A DNA stretch of 64,000 nt from Planctomycetota bacterium (lineage in GTDB: Bacteria > Planctomycetota > UBA8742 > UBA2392): NCBI GenBank assembly GCA_027493625.1, contig JAOSKM010000001.1:146657-210656 (forward strand), read 5' to 3'. The notes under the pieces were generated by a model. The model saw only the letters and a program-made list of their open reading frames with translations, was not told where the DNA came from and did no database searches. Shown here piece by piece: positions 44,954 to 54,060 of the stretch. A program made the translations under genes and the position numbers. How positions within the stretch are numbered: the stretch's first letter is position 1; each line of letters starts with the position of its first letter.

Positions 44954-47791
44954 CTACTCCGGGTCGGAGCCGTCGGCGCGTTTGCCGGTGCTGGTTTTCT
45001 GGGGCAATGCTCCGTGCTGGTCCCAGGTGAAGTGGCGCTTGGGAATGATGCCGCGCTGGATGAACTCGCTCTTGTCGTCGGCCTTGTCCGTGCGCGCGTC
45101 CCACTGCAGCACGCACACCTCGTGCACGTTGTTCTCGAAGAACTGCATGCGGAACTTGTATGTGCCCGGCACCAGGTGCACCCAGTCGCCGGTCTTCTCG
45201 CGCTGGTAGTGCAGGTTGTCGTCGGCCAGCACCAGGTTGTCATCCAGCCACACCAGAATCCCGTCGTCGCTGCGGCAGGTGAAGCGGTAGTCCCCCTCGG
45301 TCTCGATGATCAGCGCGCCGAACCATTCCACGGCAAAGGTCTCGGCCGGAAACGGCAGGTCGAACTGGTTGGCGTTCTCGAAGTTCACCCAGGCATCCTT
45401 GCGCACTTTAAAACAGGCCAGCGGCTCCGGGTCGGGCATCTTGCTGTAGCCGCCCGGGTTGGGCAGGTCGTAGTAGTAGGCGATCAACCCCTTGTTCTGC
45501 ACGTCGATGTAGAACGGCTCGCTGGTCACCACGGTCAGGCGCGCGACGATGGCGCCCTCACCCAGGCCGCTGGGCAGCACAGCCTGGCAGGTGCGGATCA
45601 CGCCGCCGCCGTTGCCGGTTTCGGTCTGCGTTACCGTGTACTCCAGCGGAACGCCGTCCACGGTGAGGTTGACCGGCGCGGCCAGCACTTCCGCGTTGCC
45701 GAAGACTTCCAGGTTGAACTCGAACAACTGGCCTTCGCGGATCGACGGCCGCGTGGTGGTGATGTCGTAGGGCAGGATCGGCGGCTGCTCGCCTTCGGCG
45801 AACAGCGCTTTGGCGCTCACAATGCGCGGCGGCTTGGGCGGCACCACGGGCGGGAAGAACAACCGGTAGCCAAGTGTCTCGACTTCTTCCCAATTGGGTG
45901 TGAAGACAGCTTCCTCGCCAGCTCCTTCAACGAGCACGCCGTTTCGTCGCATCTTCACGATCTTCAGGCCGGCCGGGCCGGTTTCGCTGGTCCAGTCGAT
46001 GCTGAGGGGCAGGTAGTGTTCCTCGCGGTTGCTGACCTCGAAGTCGAGCGTGGTCAGGTTGAATGTGCCGCCGGTCTGCGCGGCCGTCTCGCGCATTTGC
46101 TCGCCCAGCTTCACGCGCAGGCGGCCGTAGGTCTGGAAGCGCACCAGCGCCATCTGGCCCTCGGGCACCCAGCTGGCGGGGATGCCGAGCTTGCCCTCCC
46201 AGTGGCAGGCGAGGGGGTTGTTGCGGAAGGCAAGGTCGATGTCGGTGCGGGTCTCGAACATGAAGTCACGCTCAAGCCGCACCACGTCAGGCTTGTGCAG
46301 CGTGTCGTCGATAAAGTCGTAGTTCGACCAGCCCGCAAGGTTGTGCCAAGACGCGAACAGGCCGAACTGTGTTGTGACTGTGAAGTCGACTGAATTCGAT
46401 GGAATGGGAGTGCTGGTTTCCGGCCCTGGACCACCGCCACTAATGAACTTGACCCATTGCTTGGCTACGATCAACTTCCCCGAAGTAGCACCAATCGGCA
46501 CCCGAACGCGAATGGACGTCTCGGAGGCTTCCAGTATTTCTGCCTTCTGGCCCGAGAATTCTACTCTTGTCCGATACTCCGGCAGCGTGATTGTCTCTCC
46601 GTTATTCTTCGAGAGTTCCACCAAATTCTCACCTTGGATCGTGATCTCGTCGCCGATCTCACCCTCGTACCTGCTGAGCTTGGTGATGATCGGTGCATCG
46701 TCACTCCACAGCGCTTCCGGCAGCATCAGCATTTCCGGCGGCACCGGGATCGGCTTGCTCTGCCCCTCCGGCACGTACATGAAGTTGCAGGCTGCCAGGG
46801 GGTCCACCGGGCTGCCGTTTTCGCCCTCCATGTAGTCGATGCGGATCGGGTGCAGGCCGGCCGTCAAAGTCAGCACCGTGCTGACCTCGGTGTAGTCGCG
46901 CATGTCGTTGAACAGCACGCTTTCGCCATCCAGGGTCACCACTCCGGTGTAGTCGGCGCCTAAATACAGCCAGTAATCGCCGGCCTCCTTGATCACCAGG
47001 AAGCCCTCCCACACGCCCATGAAGTTGCGCTTGTCGAAGGGCAGGTCGGCCCAGGCTTCCTTGCTGGGGAAGTACACCTGCGGGTCGATGCGTGTAATGT
47101 CGGGCGTGCGGTCGTCCAGCTCAGGCTGGTCCGGGTCCAGCAGCGCGGCCAGCGGCAACTGGCTGAAGGCGTAGTACTTCGCGTACAGGCCGCGCCGATC
47201 TTGCAACAGCTTGGGGCTGATCTCGGACAGCTCTTTCTTGCCCGCCTCGTCTTTCAGCTTGCGCGTGCGCGGCTTTACGTTGCCGAGGCTCTGGTTGGGC
47301 GGGCGCTTGATGGCCTTCAGGGCTTCAATGCGGCGCTGGCGCTCGGCGTCTTTGGCCTTTTGCTCGGGCGTGCGGGTGTCTTCGGTCGTCGGCTGGGCGG
47401 GGTTCGTGCCTTTAACTGGATTCCCCATGTCTTCCGGCCGAGGCTCCGAGCTCAACTCGGCGGCCTCCCGCTCGGCCTTGATGCGGGCCTCTTCGCGGAC
47501 CTGCCGGATGCGCTCCTGCTCGGCTTCGTCGATGCCGGGCAGCAGGCCTTCGGTGTTGGCGCGGGGTTTTTCGGCGACCGGATTGCCGCTGTCGTCCAGT
47601 TGCGGCGGAACCTCGGCCAGCGGAGTTTCTTTCTGCTTGCCCGGTGACTTCTGGTCGCTGCTCCCGATAATGGGGATCAGGGAAGACCCTTCAGGCCGCA
47701 AGATTGCCCAGGCGCCCGCTAACAACAGCAGGACGAGAACGGGAAGGGTGGCCAGCAGGTGCTTTCGCGTCATAAGCTTGACAGCCGACAA
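44954..47791 (-). CDS. Large membrane-anchored PA14-domain protein
   Basis: 945 aa. An N-terminal transmembrane anchor (about 10-30) is followed by a Glu/Arg-rich linker to residue ~185. Two PA14-like domains are visible: about 200-310 (GLYAKYYAFSQLPL.., GVWEGFLVIKEAGDYWLYLG) and about 790-900 (GLIAYYYDLPNPGG.., ADDGILVWLDD-like). An IPT/TIG-like segment (about 360-440, ITKLSRYEGEIGDEITIQGENL) and further beta domains lie between. PA14 domains bind carbohydrate, so a periplasmic or surface glycan-binding role is inferred. Divergent from the dynamin-like gene. Confidence 0.78.
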   Translation of the reverse strand: MSAVKLMTRKHLLATLPVLVLLLLAGAWAILRPEGSSLIPIIGSSDQKSPGKQKETPLAEVPPQLDDSGNPVAEKPRANTEGLLPGIDEAEQERIRQVREEARIKAEREAAELSSEPRPEDMGNPVKGTNPAQPTTEDTRTPEQKAKDAERQRRIEALKAIKRPPNQSLGNVKPRTRKLKDEAGKKELSEISPKLLQDRRGLYAKYYAFSQLPLAALLDPDQPELDDRTPDITRIDPQVYFPSKEAWADLPFDKRNFMGVWEGFLVIKEAGDYWLYLGADYTGVVTLDGESVLFNDMRDYTEVSTVLTLTAGLHPIRIDYMEGENGSPVDPLAACNFMYVPEGQSKPIPVPPEMLMLPEALWSDDAPIITKLSRYEGEIGDEITIQGENLVELSKNNGETITLPEYRTRVEFSGQKAEILEASETSIRVRVPIGATSGKLIVAKQWVKFISGGGPGPETSTPIPSNSVDFTVTTQFGLFASWHNLAGWSNYDFIDDTLHKPDVVRLERDFMFETRTDIDLAFRNNPLACHWEGKLGIPASWVPEGQMALVRFQTYGRLRVKLGEQMRETAAQTGGTFNLTTLDFEVSNREEHYLPLSIDWTSETGPAGLKIVKMRRNGVLVEGAGEEAVFTPNWEEVETLGYRLFFPPVVPPKPPRIVSAKALFAEGEQPPILPYDITTTRPSIREGQLFEFNLEVFGNAEVLAAPVNLTVDGVPLEYTVTQTETGNGGGVIRTCQAVLPSGLGEGAIVARLTVVTSEPFYIDVQNKGLIAYYYDLPNPGGYSKMPDPEPLACFKVRKDAWVNFENANQFDLPFPAETFAVEWFGALIIETEGDYRFTCRSDDGILVWLDDNLVLADDNLHYQREKTGDWVHLVPGTYKFRMQFFENNVHEVCVLQWDARTDKADDKSEFIQRGIIPKRHFTWDQHGALPQKTSTGKRADGSDPE

Positions 47792-47856
47792 GTGATGCAG
47801 GATACAGGTTTCAGGTTCCGCGATGTAGGTTTTAAGGAAACTACAAAAGCAGTCCC

Positions 47857-47927
47857 GCGCAGAGTACGCAGAGGGCGCAGAGAACTGCCGAATTGCCCTT
47901 CTCTGCGTTCTCTGCGGTCTCTGCGCG
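47857..47927. repeat. CGCAGAG / CTCTGCG inverted repeat
   Basis: GCGCAGAGTACGCAGAGGGC faces CTCTGCGTTCTCTGCGGTCT in the leader of the dynamin-like gene, 25 bp before its ATG. Another repeat family. Confidence 0.75.
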
Positions 47928-47952
47928 AGGCCGCAGTACGAAACAGGAACGG

Positions 47953-49842
47953 ATGACCGAAGCCCCGAACACGCTTACCCAGCGTCTGGACGAAAAAATC
48001 GCCCAGGGCATGTCCGAAGAGCGCGAGCTGCTGAAGGCCCTGCGCGACCTGCTGATCAAGCAGGACTTCGACGACCAGGTGATCGACCAGGTCGCCGGCC
48101 TGACCGGCCACCTGGAAGAGCTGTTCCTGCTGGTGGTGGTTGGTGAAGTGAAGGCGGGCAAAAGCACCTTCATCAACAGCCTGCTGAACGCCGAGGTGTG
48201 CAAGGTCGGCGCGATCCCCACCACCGACAAGATCCACGTGCTGAAGTACGGCGACGTCGAGAAAGAGCGCATCATCGAGGAGTTTCTCATCGAGAAACAC
48301 CTGCCCTTCGAGCCCCTGCGCAACATCAACATCGTGGACACGCCGGGCACCAACAGCATCGTCAAGCGCCACGGCGAGATCACCGAAAGCTTCATCCCGC
48401 GCTGCGACCTGATCCTGTTCACCACCAGCGTGGACCGGCCCTTCAGCCAGACCGAACGCGAGTTCCTGGGCTACATCGTGGAGGGCTGGGCGAAGAAGAT
48501 CATCTTCGTGATCACCAAGAAGGACATCAAAGAGCCCCACGAGCTGGTCGAGATCAACGACTTCGTCACCGACAGCGTGAAGAAGTTCTTCGATTTCGAG
48601 CCGCAGATCTTCATGGTCAGCGCCAAGCAGGCGCGCAAGGCCAAGGAAACCCGCGACGACGCGCTGTACGAGGAATCCGGCTTCAAGGCCCTCGAGCAGT
48701 TCCTGTTCGAGAAGCTGTCCGTCGGCGAAAAGCTGCAGCTCAAGCTGGAAAGCCCGATCAACAGCGCCATGACCATCTGCGACCGCGCATCCGAGTCATT
48801 CACCGCGCGCATGGCGCACCTCAAGGACGACAAGCGCGTCCTTGAGAACATCAAGGGCCAGCTCGAGCAGTCCGAGTCGGACATGTCCGAGAACTTCGGC
48901 CGCTTTATCCTCGAGATCGACAACATCATCCTCGAGATGGAAAAGCGCGGCCGCAACTGGGTCGATGACAACGTCAAGCTGACCAACATGGGAATGCTGA
49001 AGTCGGCCGAGCGTTTTAGGGGCCGCTTCAAAGAGGAAGTGATCAAGGACTACGAGACCAAGATCGACGACACGCTGAACAAGGCGGTCGATTGGTTCAT
49101 GAAGAAGTACCTGAAGGTCTGGCAGGACACCACGCAGTACTTCAGCGACCAGGCCGCGCTGCGCCCGCATGAGGGAATGGTGGGCAAGGTCGGCACCAAG
49201 TTCGAGTACAACCGCGAAAAGATCTATGACCTGGTGCGCGCCGACGCCAAGGACAAGATCAAGGGCTTCGACTACGAAGACCAGATGCGCCGCTTCATGG
49301 GGCGCGCGGCCACCGGCATCAACACCGCCATCGGCGGCAGCCTGATCGGCGTGGGCGCCGGCGCCGCCGTGGTGGCGCTGACCACGGCCGCGGGCTTCAC
49401 CTGGATTGACGTGACGGGCATCCTGGCGGGCTTGACGCTGCTGGGCGGCTCAATGCTGGTGCTGCCGATGCAGCGCCGCAAGATCAAGGCCGAGTTCAGC
49501 AACAAGATCACCGAGCTGAAGGCCGCGCTGGCCAACGTGCTGGAAGAGCAGATCAAGAAGGAAGCGCGCGAGGCCGTGGAGAAAATCCGTGAGAGCTTCG
49601 GCCCGTTCTTCGATTACGTGAACCGCACCACGGGCAGCGTCGAGGAGTCGATCCGCAAGGTGAAGGAAATCCGCGACGGCTTCCAGCAGCTCAAGCTGAA
49701 GTTCGGCATGACGCTCGCCGAGGAAAAGGACGCGCTCGCCATCAAGGACACCCGCGAGCACCGCAAGCTCCCCGAGCCCGAAGCCAGCATGACCCACGAA
49801 ACCAGCGAGCCTCCGGCCGAAACACCCGCCGAGGAACCGTAG
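47953..49842 (+). CDS. Bacterial dynamin-like GTPase
   Basis: 629 aa. GTPase motifs: G1 GEVKAGKS at 64-71, G2 PTTD near 89, G3 DTPG at 129-132, G4 TKKD at 188-191. A helical stalk follows and a hydrophobic double segment (about 456-505, GVGAGAAVVALTTAAGFTWI..) for membrane insertion, as in BDLP/DynA-like proteins; the tail is Pro/Glu rich. Such proteins remodel or repair membranes and some protect against phage. The start at 47953 has an AGGAACGG site. The capsid-like gene follows 157 bp later on the same strand. Confidence 0.88.
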   Translation: MTEAPNTLTQRLDEKIAQGMSEERELLKALRDLLIKQDFDDQVIDQVAGLTGHLEELFLLVVVGEVKAGKSTFINSLLNAEVCKVGAIPTTDKIHVLKYGDVEKERIIEEFLIEKHLPFEPLRNINIVDTPGTNSIVKRHGEITESFIPRCDLILFTTSVDRPFSQTEREFLGYIVEGWAKKIIFVITKKDIKEPHELVEINDFVTDSVKKFFDFEPQIFMVSAKQARKAKETRDDALYEESGFKALEQFLFEKLSVGEKLQLKLESPINSAMTICDRASESFTARMAHLKDDKRVLENIKGQLEQSESDMSENFGRFILEIDNIILEMEKRGRNWVDDNVKLTNMGMLKSAERFRGRFKEEVIKDYETKIDDTLNKAVDWFMKKYLKVWQDTTQYFSDQAALRPHEGMVGKVGTKFEYNREKIYDLVRADAKDKIKGFDYEDQMRRFMGRAATGINTAIGGSLIGVGAGAAVVALTTAAGFTWIDVTGILAGLTLLGGSMLVLPMQRRKIKAEFSNKITELKAALANVLEEQIKKEAREAVEKIRESFGPFFDYVNRTTGSVEESIRKVKEIRDGFQQLKLKFGMTLAEEKDALAIKDTREHRKLPEPEASMTHETSEPPAETPAEEP

Positions 49843-49925
49843 CGTCACGGCCATGCCGTGACGCCGCCTGCCATCTCCGCCACCCGTTCGCTGCGCAGGT
49901 GTTTGCCGTTTCTCATAAGATTAAC

Positions 49926-49952
49926 TTGACAACTTTTTTTTTATTTGCGGGG
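49926..49952 (+). promoter_or_regulatory. Possible promoter of the capsid-like gene
   Basis: TTGACA at 49926-49931 lies in a T-rich stretch (ACTTTTTTTTTTATTTG) that is unusually AT-rich for this window. A fitting -10 box at normal spacing was not found, so only the -35-like site is noted. Confidence 0.3.
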
Positions 49953-49998
49953 TACCATCTGGCGCGAAATCACCAAGCAGACCCGCCGGAGAACCCGC

Positions 49999-51018
49999 AT
50001 GCCGCTGACCAACGCAAACCTCTTGACTGAAGACAGCCTCGCGCGCTGGTTGATCGAGAACTCGCCCATCAAGTTGCAGATCGCCCGTGTGTGGCCCTTC
50101 GTCGGCGTCGCCGGCGGCCAGTTGACCTACGCCCGGGCCAACAGCGCCCTGACGCCCGCCACCGTTCCCGCCGCCTGCGACCCGGTAAACGACGACTCGG
50201 ACACCGCGGCCGTGCAGACCTTTGACCTCGCCGACTACATCACTCGCTACTCGATCTGCTTTGCCGATGAGGACAAGTACAAGCACCCGAACCAGCTGGA
50301 TGAAGTTGAATACGCCCTGGCATTGCGTAAACTGCTGTACGCATACTTTCAGCGCCTTGACCAGCTGACCGGGTCGGCGGCCAACGGCGGGCTGCGGGAC
50401 ATCATCGGCGCCGGGCGATCCGTAAACAGGGGAGGCGCAGCCTTGACCCTCGACTGCATGGACCACGCCTTCAACCTGGTCACCGAAAACGACGGCCGCC
50501 CGACCCACATCATGACCAGCAGCCGGGGCCTGCGCACATACCAGAGCCTGTGCCGGGCATCAGGCTACGAGCCGCCGACGGTGCCCTGGAAGTGGTATGA
50601 CCCCGGCGCCGGCCGTATGGTCAGCGGCGAGGCCCCGGCGTTCAACGGGGTGCCGATCATCGTAAATGACATGATGGTTTCAGCCGGTTCGGCCGCGGCC
50701 GCGGACCAGCGCATCTACTTCATGGTGTTGGGCGACGACGGCTGGTCAGGGCCGACTCGCGGCGTGGTGGGTTTCGTGCCGGAGAGGCTGAAGGGAAACA
50801 TGTTCATCCGGCGTGAAGCGCAGGGTTTGGCGGAGGTTGCGCCCATCACACTGAACATTCCGGACGTGCCTTACGTCGAGGAGATCACGCCACAGGTGAA
50901 CGTGCGCACACAGAAGACAGTGTGGGTCAGCTTCCCGGCGGGCATCGGCATCGGCAGCCAGGGCGCACTGAGCATGATCCACAACTTCACACCAGTAGCC
51001 GACTGCACGGTCGCGTAG
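49999..51018 (+). CDS. HK97-fold-like major capsid protein, orphan
   Basis: 339 aa from ATG 49999 (GGAGAA site). Layout resembles phage HK97-type coat proteins: helical start, a long beta-rich arm (about 30-85), a helix with LRKLLYAYFQRLDQLTG (near 114-130) and GGLRDIIG, then ALTLDCMDHAFNLVTENDGRPTHIMTSS, GEAPAFNGVPIIVND and GFVPERLKGNMFIRREA. These are the positions of the spine helix, A-domain and the 'FxGvPi' turn of the fold. No portal, terminase, protease or tail gene is near, so a domesticated shell (encapsulin-like) or a phage remnant is inferred. Homology is read by eye only. Confidence 0.6.
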   Translation: MPLTNANLLTEDSLARWLIENSPIKLQIARVWPFVGVAGGQLTYARANSALTPATVPAACDPVNDDSDTAAVQTFDLADYITRYSICFADEDKYKHPNQLDEVEYALALRKLLYAYFQRLDQLTGSAANGGLRDIIGAGRSVNRGGAALTLDCMDHAFNLVTENDGRPTHIMTSSRGLRTYQSLCRASGYEPPTVPWKWYDPGAGRMVSGEAPAFNGVPIIVNDMMVSAGSAAAADQRIYFMVLGDDGWSGPTRGVVGFVPERLKGNMFIRREAQGLAEVAPITLNIPDVPYVEEITPQVNVRTQKTVWVSFPAGIGIGSQGALSMIHNFTPVADCTVA

Positions 51019-51037
51019 TTCCAAACAGGAAACTCCA

Positions 51038-52423
51038 ATGGGAACTCCAACAAACTCCCCTTGCGGTTGCGGCGATGAGCAGGCTGCGAAGAAGGAAATA
51101 CGTCTTCGGAGCGAAGGCCTCATCGCACCGAATGGCATGCCACTCCCTACCGGAACTCACATCCGGGGTGAATACGTGCATCCGGACATTGAAAGAGAAG
51201 CAAGAGAAGGACTCCAAACACCCGATACTCGACATACACCACAAGTCTCAAGCGCTTTGGTTATAGAGTTAGAAAGAGGGAATTCGATTCCGGGACAAGT
51301 ATCTTACTCATTTCTGGAATCGACTATACCCTACCTCCAGGATGGGGTTGAACTTCATGATCAACCCCTGAACCGCAGTGAACTCGGACCAAGGTTCACC
51401 GGAAGTACGAAGGAAAATGGTTGCACATTCTTGGCCTACGCACGTTCTCCCCAACTTGAGGCCATTGGCGGACTTCCCATACCTGGTGCGCACCTGTTGA
51501 GCAGTGAGTGCGTGGTTGAAGGTCGGCGATCGCGGAAAGAGTGTGAAGGGAAAAACGTCTGTCTTCGAGAGGCGCTTGGTGACGACGACTGCAATCACGA
51601 AAAGATCAGGAATACCATTGTCGAGCTCTGCATGGTTGGCTGGGATTTTCTCTGCCACGACGACTATGCCGGGCCCGGGACAGATGGGGTTCAATATGAT
51701 TCGTCAGACGGAGGCATCCTCACCATAGGCAAACAGGGGTCGTACCAGATAGTACTTGAGCAGCGTCGTATACTTATGAAGAAGTCTCCGAGCTGTGAGG
51801 ACGTGCTTGAAGTGTTGAACGCGTTGGATGAATACACCAACCCCAGTCATCCAGAATACGACCGCGTCAAGAGAAGCATACAAGAATTCGGGGGTACATG
51901 CTCGACTACTTCCACTCGTAAGGCGATGCAGGACTACATAAATGCAAGAGTGCTTTATGACGCGATCAAGAGCATCGTGGAAGAGTTGGGAGATACACTG
52001 GAAGATGAACTTGACGACGCTATTGAAGAGCTTGAAGACAATGACGGTGGTGCTGACGAAATCAAAAAGCTGAAGAACATACGCAAGGGAGTGAAGGGCC
52101 TCTTGGCGGGGCTAAAGGGCGTCGATTCGATTCTCAAAGTATTGGACATGATGGAGGCATATGAAGGATGTGCCGATTACATGCTGAACATGTCCAAATG
52201 GGTTCGTTGTGAGTTGAATTGGCCATACAAAAAAGAAGATGTCAAGCTGGAGGGAGTTGGATTGGGGAGCCAGGCCGTCAAGTGCTTCTATGGCTTATTG
52301 GATGCTACCGGGGCGTTGGGCCAAGTCGGTGGTGATACATGGGCAACGGCTGAGTACCTTGCACAGAGCATGCTGAAGAAGCTTTGGGACGGCGGGGTAA
52401 AGAACTGTGGCTATAAAAAGTAA
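51038..52423 (+). CDS. Cysteine-rich protein of unknown family, lower GC
   Basis: 461 aa, 20 bp after the capsid-like stop, AGGAAACT site before the ATG. No signal peptide. The N-terminal part carries CGCGDE and a Cys-rich middle (about 150-210: ..SSECVVEG..KECEGKNVCLREALGDDDCNH.., ELCMVGWDFLCHDDYAG). Residues 295-390 are acidic helical, perhaps coiled-coil. The end is VKNCGYKK. Codon use is more AT-rich than the neighbours, suggesting transfer. Its position makes it a candidate partner or cargo of the shell-like protein. No function is assigned. Confidence 0.65.
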   Translation: MGTPTNSPCGCGDEQAAKKEIRLRSEGLIAPNGMPLPTGTHIRGEYVHPDIEREAREGLQTPDTRHTPQVSSALVIELERGNSIPGQVSYSFLESTIPYLQDGVELHDQPLNRSELGPRFTGSTKENGCTFLAYARSPQLEAIGGLPIPGAHLLSSECVVEGRRSRKECEGKNVCLREALGDDDCNHEKIRNTIVELCMVGWDFLCHDDYAGPGTDGVQYDSSDGGILTIGKQGSYQIVLEQRRILMKKSPSCEDVLEVLNALDEYTNPSHPEYDRVKRSIQEFGGTCSTTSTRKAMQDYINARVLYDAIKSIVEELGDTLEDELDDAIEELEDNDGGADEIKKLKNIRKGVKGLLAGLKGVDSILKVLDMMEAYEGCADYMLNMSKWVRCELNWPYKKEDVKLEGVGLGSQAVKCFYGLLDATGALGQVGGDTWATAEYLAQSMLKKLWDGGVKNCGYKK

Positions 52424-53933
52424 GTCAAGCGAAGGCTGGAGGTGTCGAATACTAGTCTTCGCGGCACTCGCCGCGGTCCTGCCGGCATGCGCTACCAAAG
52501 CCGTGGCGATCGAGCCCCTGAGTACTGCCCGAATTCCGATCGACCACTCCACACTTCGGCCCTCAGAGAATACCACTTGGCGCATCGGATCGAGCGATTG
52601 GAAGGTTGTGCGGGAAGCCGAGCCCGACGCAGAGGGGAACGTTCACTTAGGGGACGGCGAGCAGCTCGGCTTGTTTGTCAACCGTGTACTCTCTGCCGAA
52701 GCGCTTCAAACGTTAGCAGAGGTGCCAGAACTTCGTCGTCTGAACCTCGTCGTTGATCCAGTGATGCCAGTGGAGGCTTGGGCGGCGTTAGGAGCGATTG
52801 ATTCGATCGCCTGGCTGGATGTGAAACTGGCGGAAAATGGCGATCCGTCCGCCCTAAATGACGAGCATCTGAAGTACCTTGCTGCACCTCCCAACCTGCA
52901 AGTCTTGAAGCTGTGGGATATTGCTCCCGGCGAGGAGACGTGGCGTGCAATCTGGAAGTTGAAACACCTTAGATCTCTGTCGATCTATGAGATCTGGAGC
53001 GACATCGCCAACAACTTCTTTCACGCAAAAAAGGCGTTCGCGCGTCCAACGTTGTTGGAGATGGAAAGGCCCCATTTCAGCCTGGACGAACTTACGCTGA
53101 AGCTGAGTGGAGGTGACTTGGCACTTTACACTGACCAAGACATCATCGCGCTCTGTGGACGGGACGGCGTCAAAAGGCTCGAGTTGTCAGGACTACCGGA
53201 TGTCCGCGGTGATGCGATCGACGCCGCCTTGAAGTGGAAACGTCTGGAAAGGCTCCATATCTGGTCCATGAAGAATGCAATGGGTCCGATAAATGCATGC
53301 CAGAGTATGCCTGCTTCATTGACCGAGTTGCGAATCTGGAACTGTGACGGTTTCGACGCGGGAACGTATGTCACACTTCAGCAATCAAAGAGCATTGCAA
53401 TATTGGATCTGCGGTCGGTTCCCGTAACGCAAGCGAGTGTAGCGGCTCTGGCCACGATGACTCAGTTGGAGTCTCTTTCGTTACGGAGCGGCAAGACGGT
53501 ACACCAATCCTCTCTCAATGTTTCGCGCCTGCTGTCGATGCCCAAGCTGAAGTCGCTGAAACTGGGAAAAATTGGAGTGGCGGAGATTGCCAACGGGCCA
53601 GAAGTCAACGATCTGGCGCCCCTCGGGGAGTTGTCATTCGAGTCCTGCAAGATCGAAGGTGACCTGCGATGGTTGCCGCAATTTAGGGGCACGTTGGAAA
53701 AGCTGACACTCACCCACTTTGATCGGCTGGACGACGCCTCGGTAGAGTGCATCCTCAGGTTGGCGAAACTGAAGTACCTGAACCTGTCTGATGCTTCCGA
53801 GCTAACCGTGGACGGGGCAAAGCGGCTCGCAGCACTGAAAGGTTTAGAGACACTGGTGCTGGCTCGCACACTTCCCGAGAAAGAGCTGATCAAACTTCAG
53901 GTTCTCTACCCCAACATCCAGGTCGACGACTGA
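52407..53933 (+). CDS. Leucine-rich-repeat lipoprotein
   Basis: 508 aa, GTG at 52407 overlapping the preceding gene by 17 bp. The signal end reads FAALAAVLPACA, a lipobox. The body has repeated LRR units of the RNI/cysteine-containing type (LRRLNLVVD, LQVLKLWDI, LRSLSIYEI, VKRLELSGL, LERLHIWSM, LESLSLRSG, LKSLKLGKI, LKYLNLSDA), ending LETLVLARTL. Such proteins bind other proteins. It shares the lower GC of the previous gene, so both probably arrived together. Confidence 0.75.
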   Translation: MAIKSKSSEGWRCRILVFAALAAVLPACATKAVAIEPLSTARIPIDHSTLRPSENTTWRIGSSDWKVVREAEPDAEGNVHLGDGEQLGLFVNRVLSAEALQTLAEVPELRRLNLVVDPVMPVEAWAALGAIDSIAWLDVKLAENGDPSALNDEHLKYLAAPPNLQVLKLWDIAPGEETWRAIWKLKHLRSLSIYEIWSDIANNFFHAKKAFARPTLLEMERPHFSLDELTLKLSGGDLALYTDQDIIALCGRDGVKRLELSGLPDVRGDAIDAALKWKRLERLHIWSMKNAMGPINACQSMPASLTELRIWNCDGFDAGTYVTLQQSKSIAILDLRSVPVTQASVAALATMTQLESLSLRSGKTVHQSSLNVSRLLSMPKLKSLKLGKIGVAEIANGPEVNDLAPLGELSFESCKIEGDLRWLPQFRGTLEKLTLTHFDRLDDASVECILRLAKLKYLNLSDASELTVDGAKRLAALKGLETLVLARTLPEKELIKLQVLYPNIQVDD

Positions 53934-54060
53934 ATCCGTATTTGGAGCGAACACAACGAAAGGTTCCAACCGTCGAAACGCGTTTCGCATGGCTCATGTC
54001 CCTGCTCACTTGGCCGGGCGAAGTCGCGGATATCAATTTTGTGTGTTCCGCCCCTTGATC

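Noticed and set aside
49945-49998. Upstream start for the capsid-like protein
   Set aside because: The extra 18 residues are basic and include no ribosome site; ATG 49999 follows GGAGAA.
47953-51018. Dynamin-like GTPase and capsid-like protein as one defence operon
   Set aside because: 157-bp gap with its own promoter-like site and different style; no evidence of joint function.
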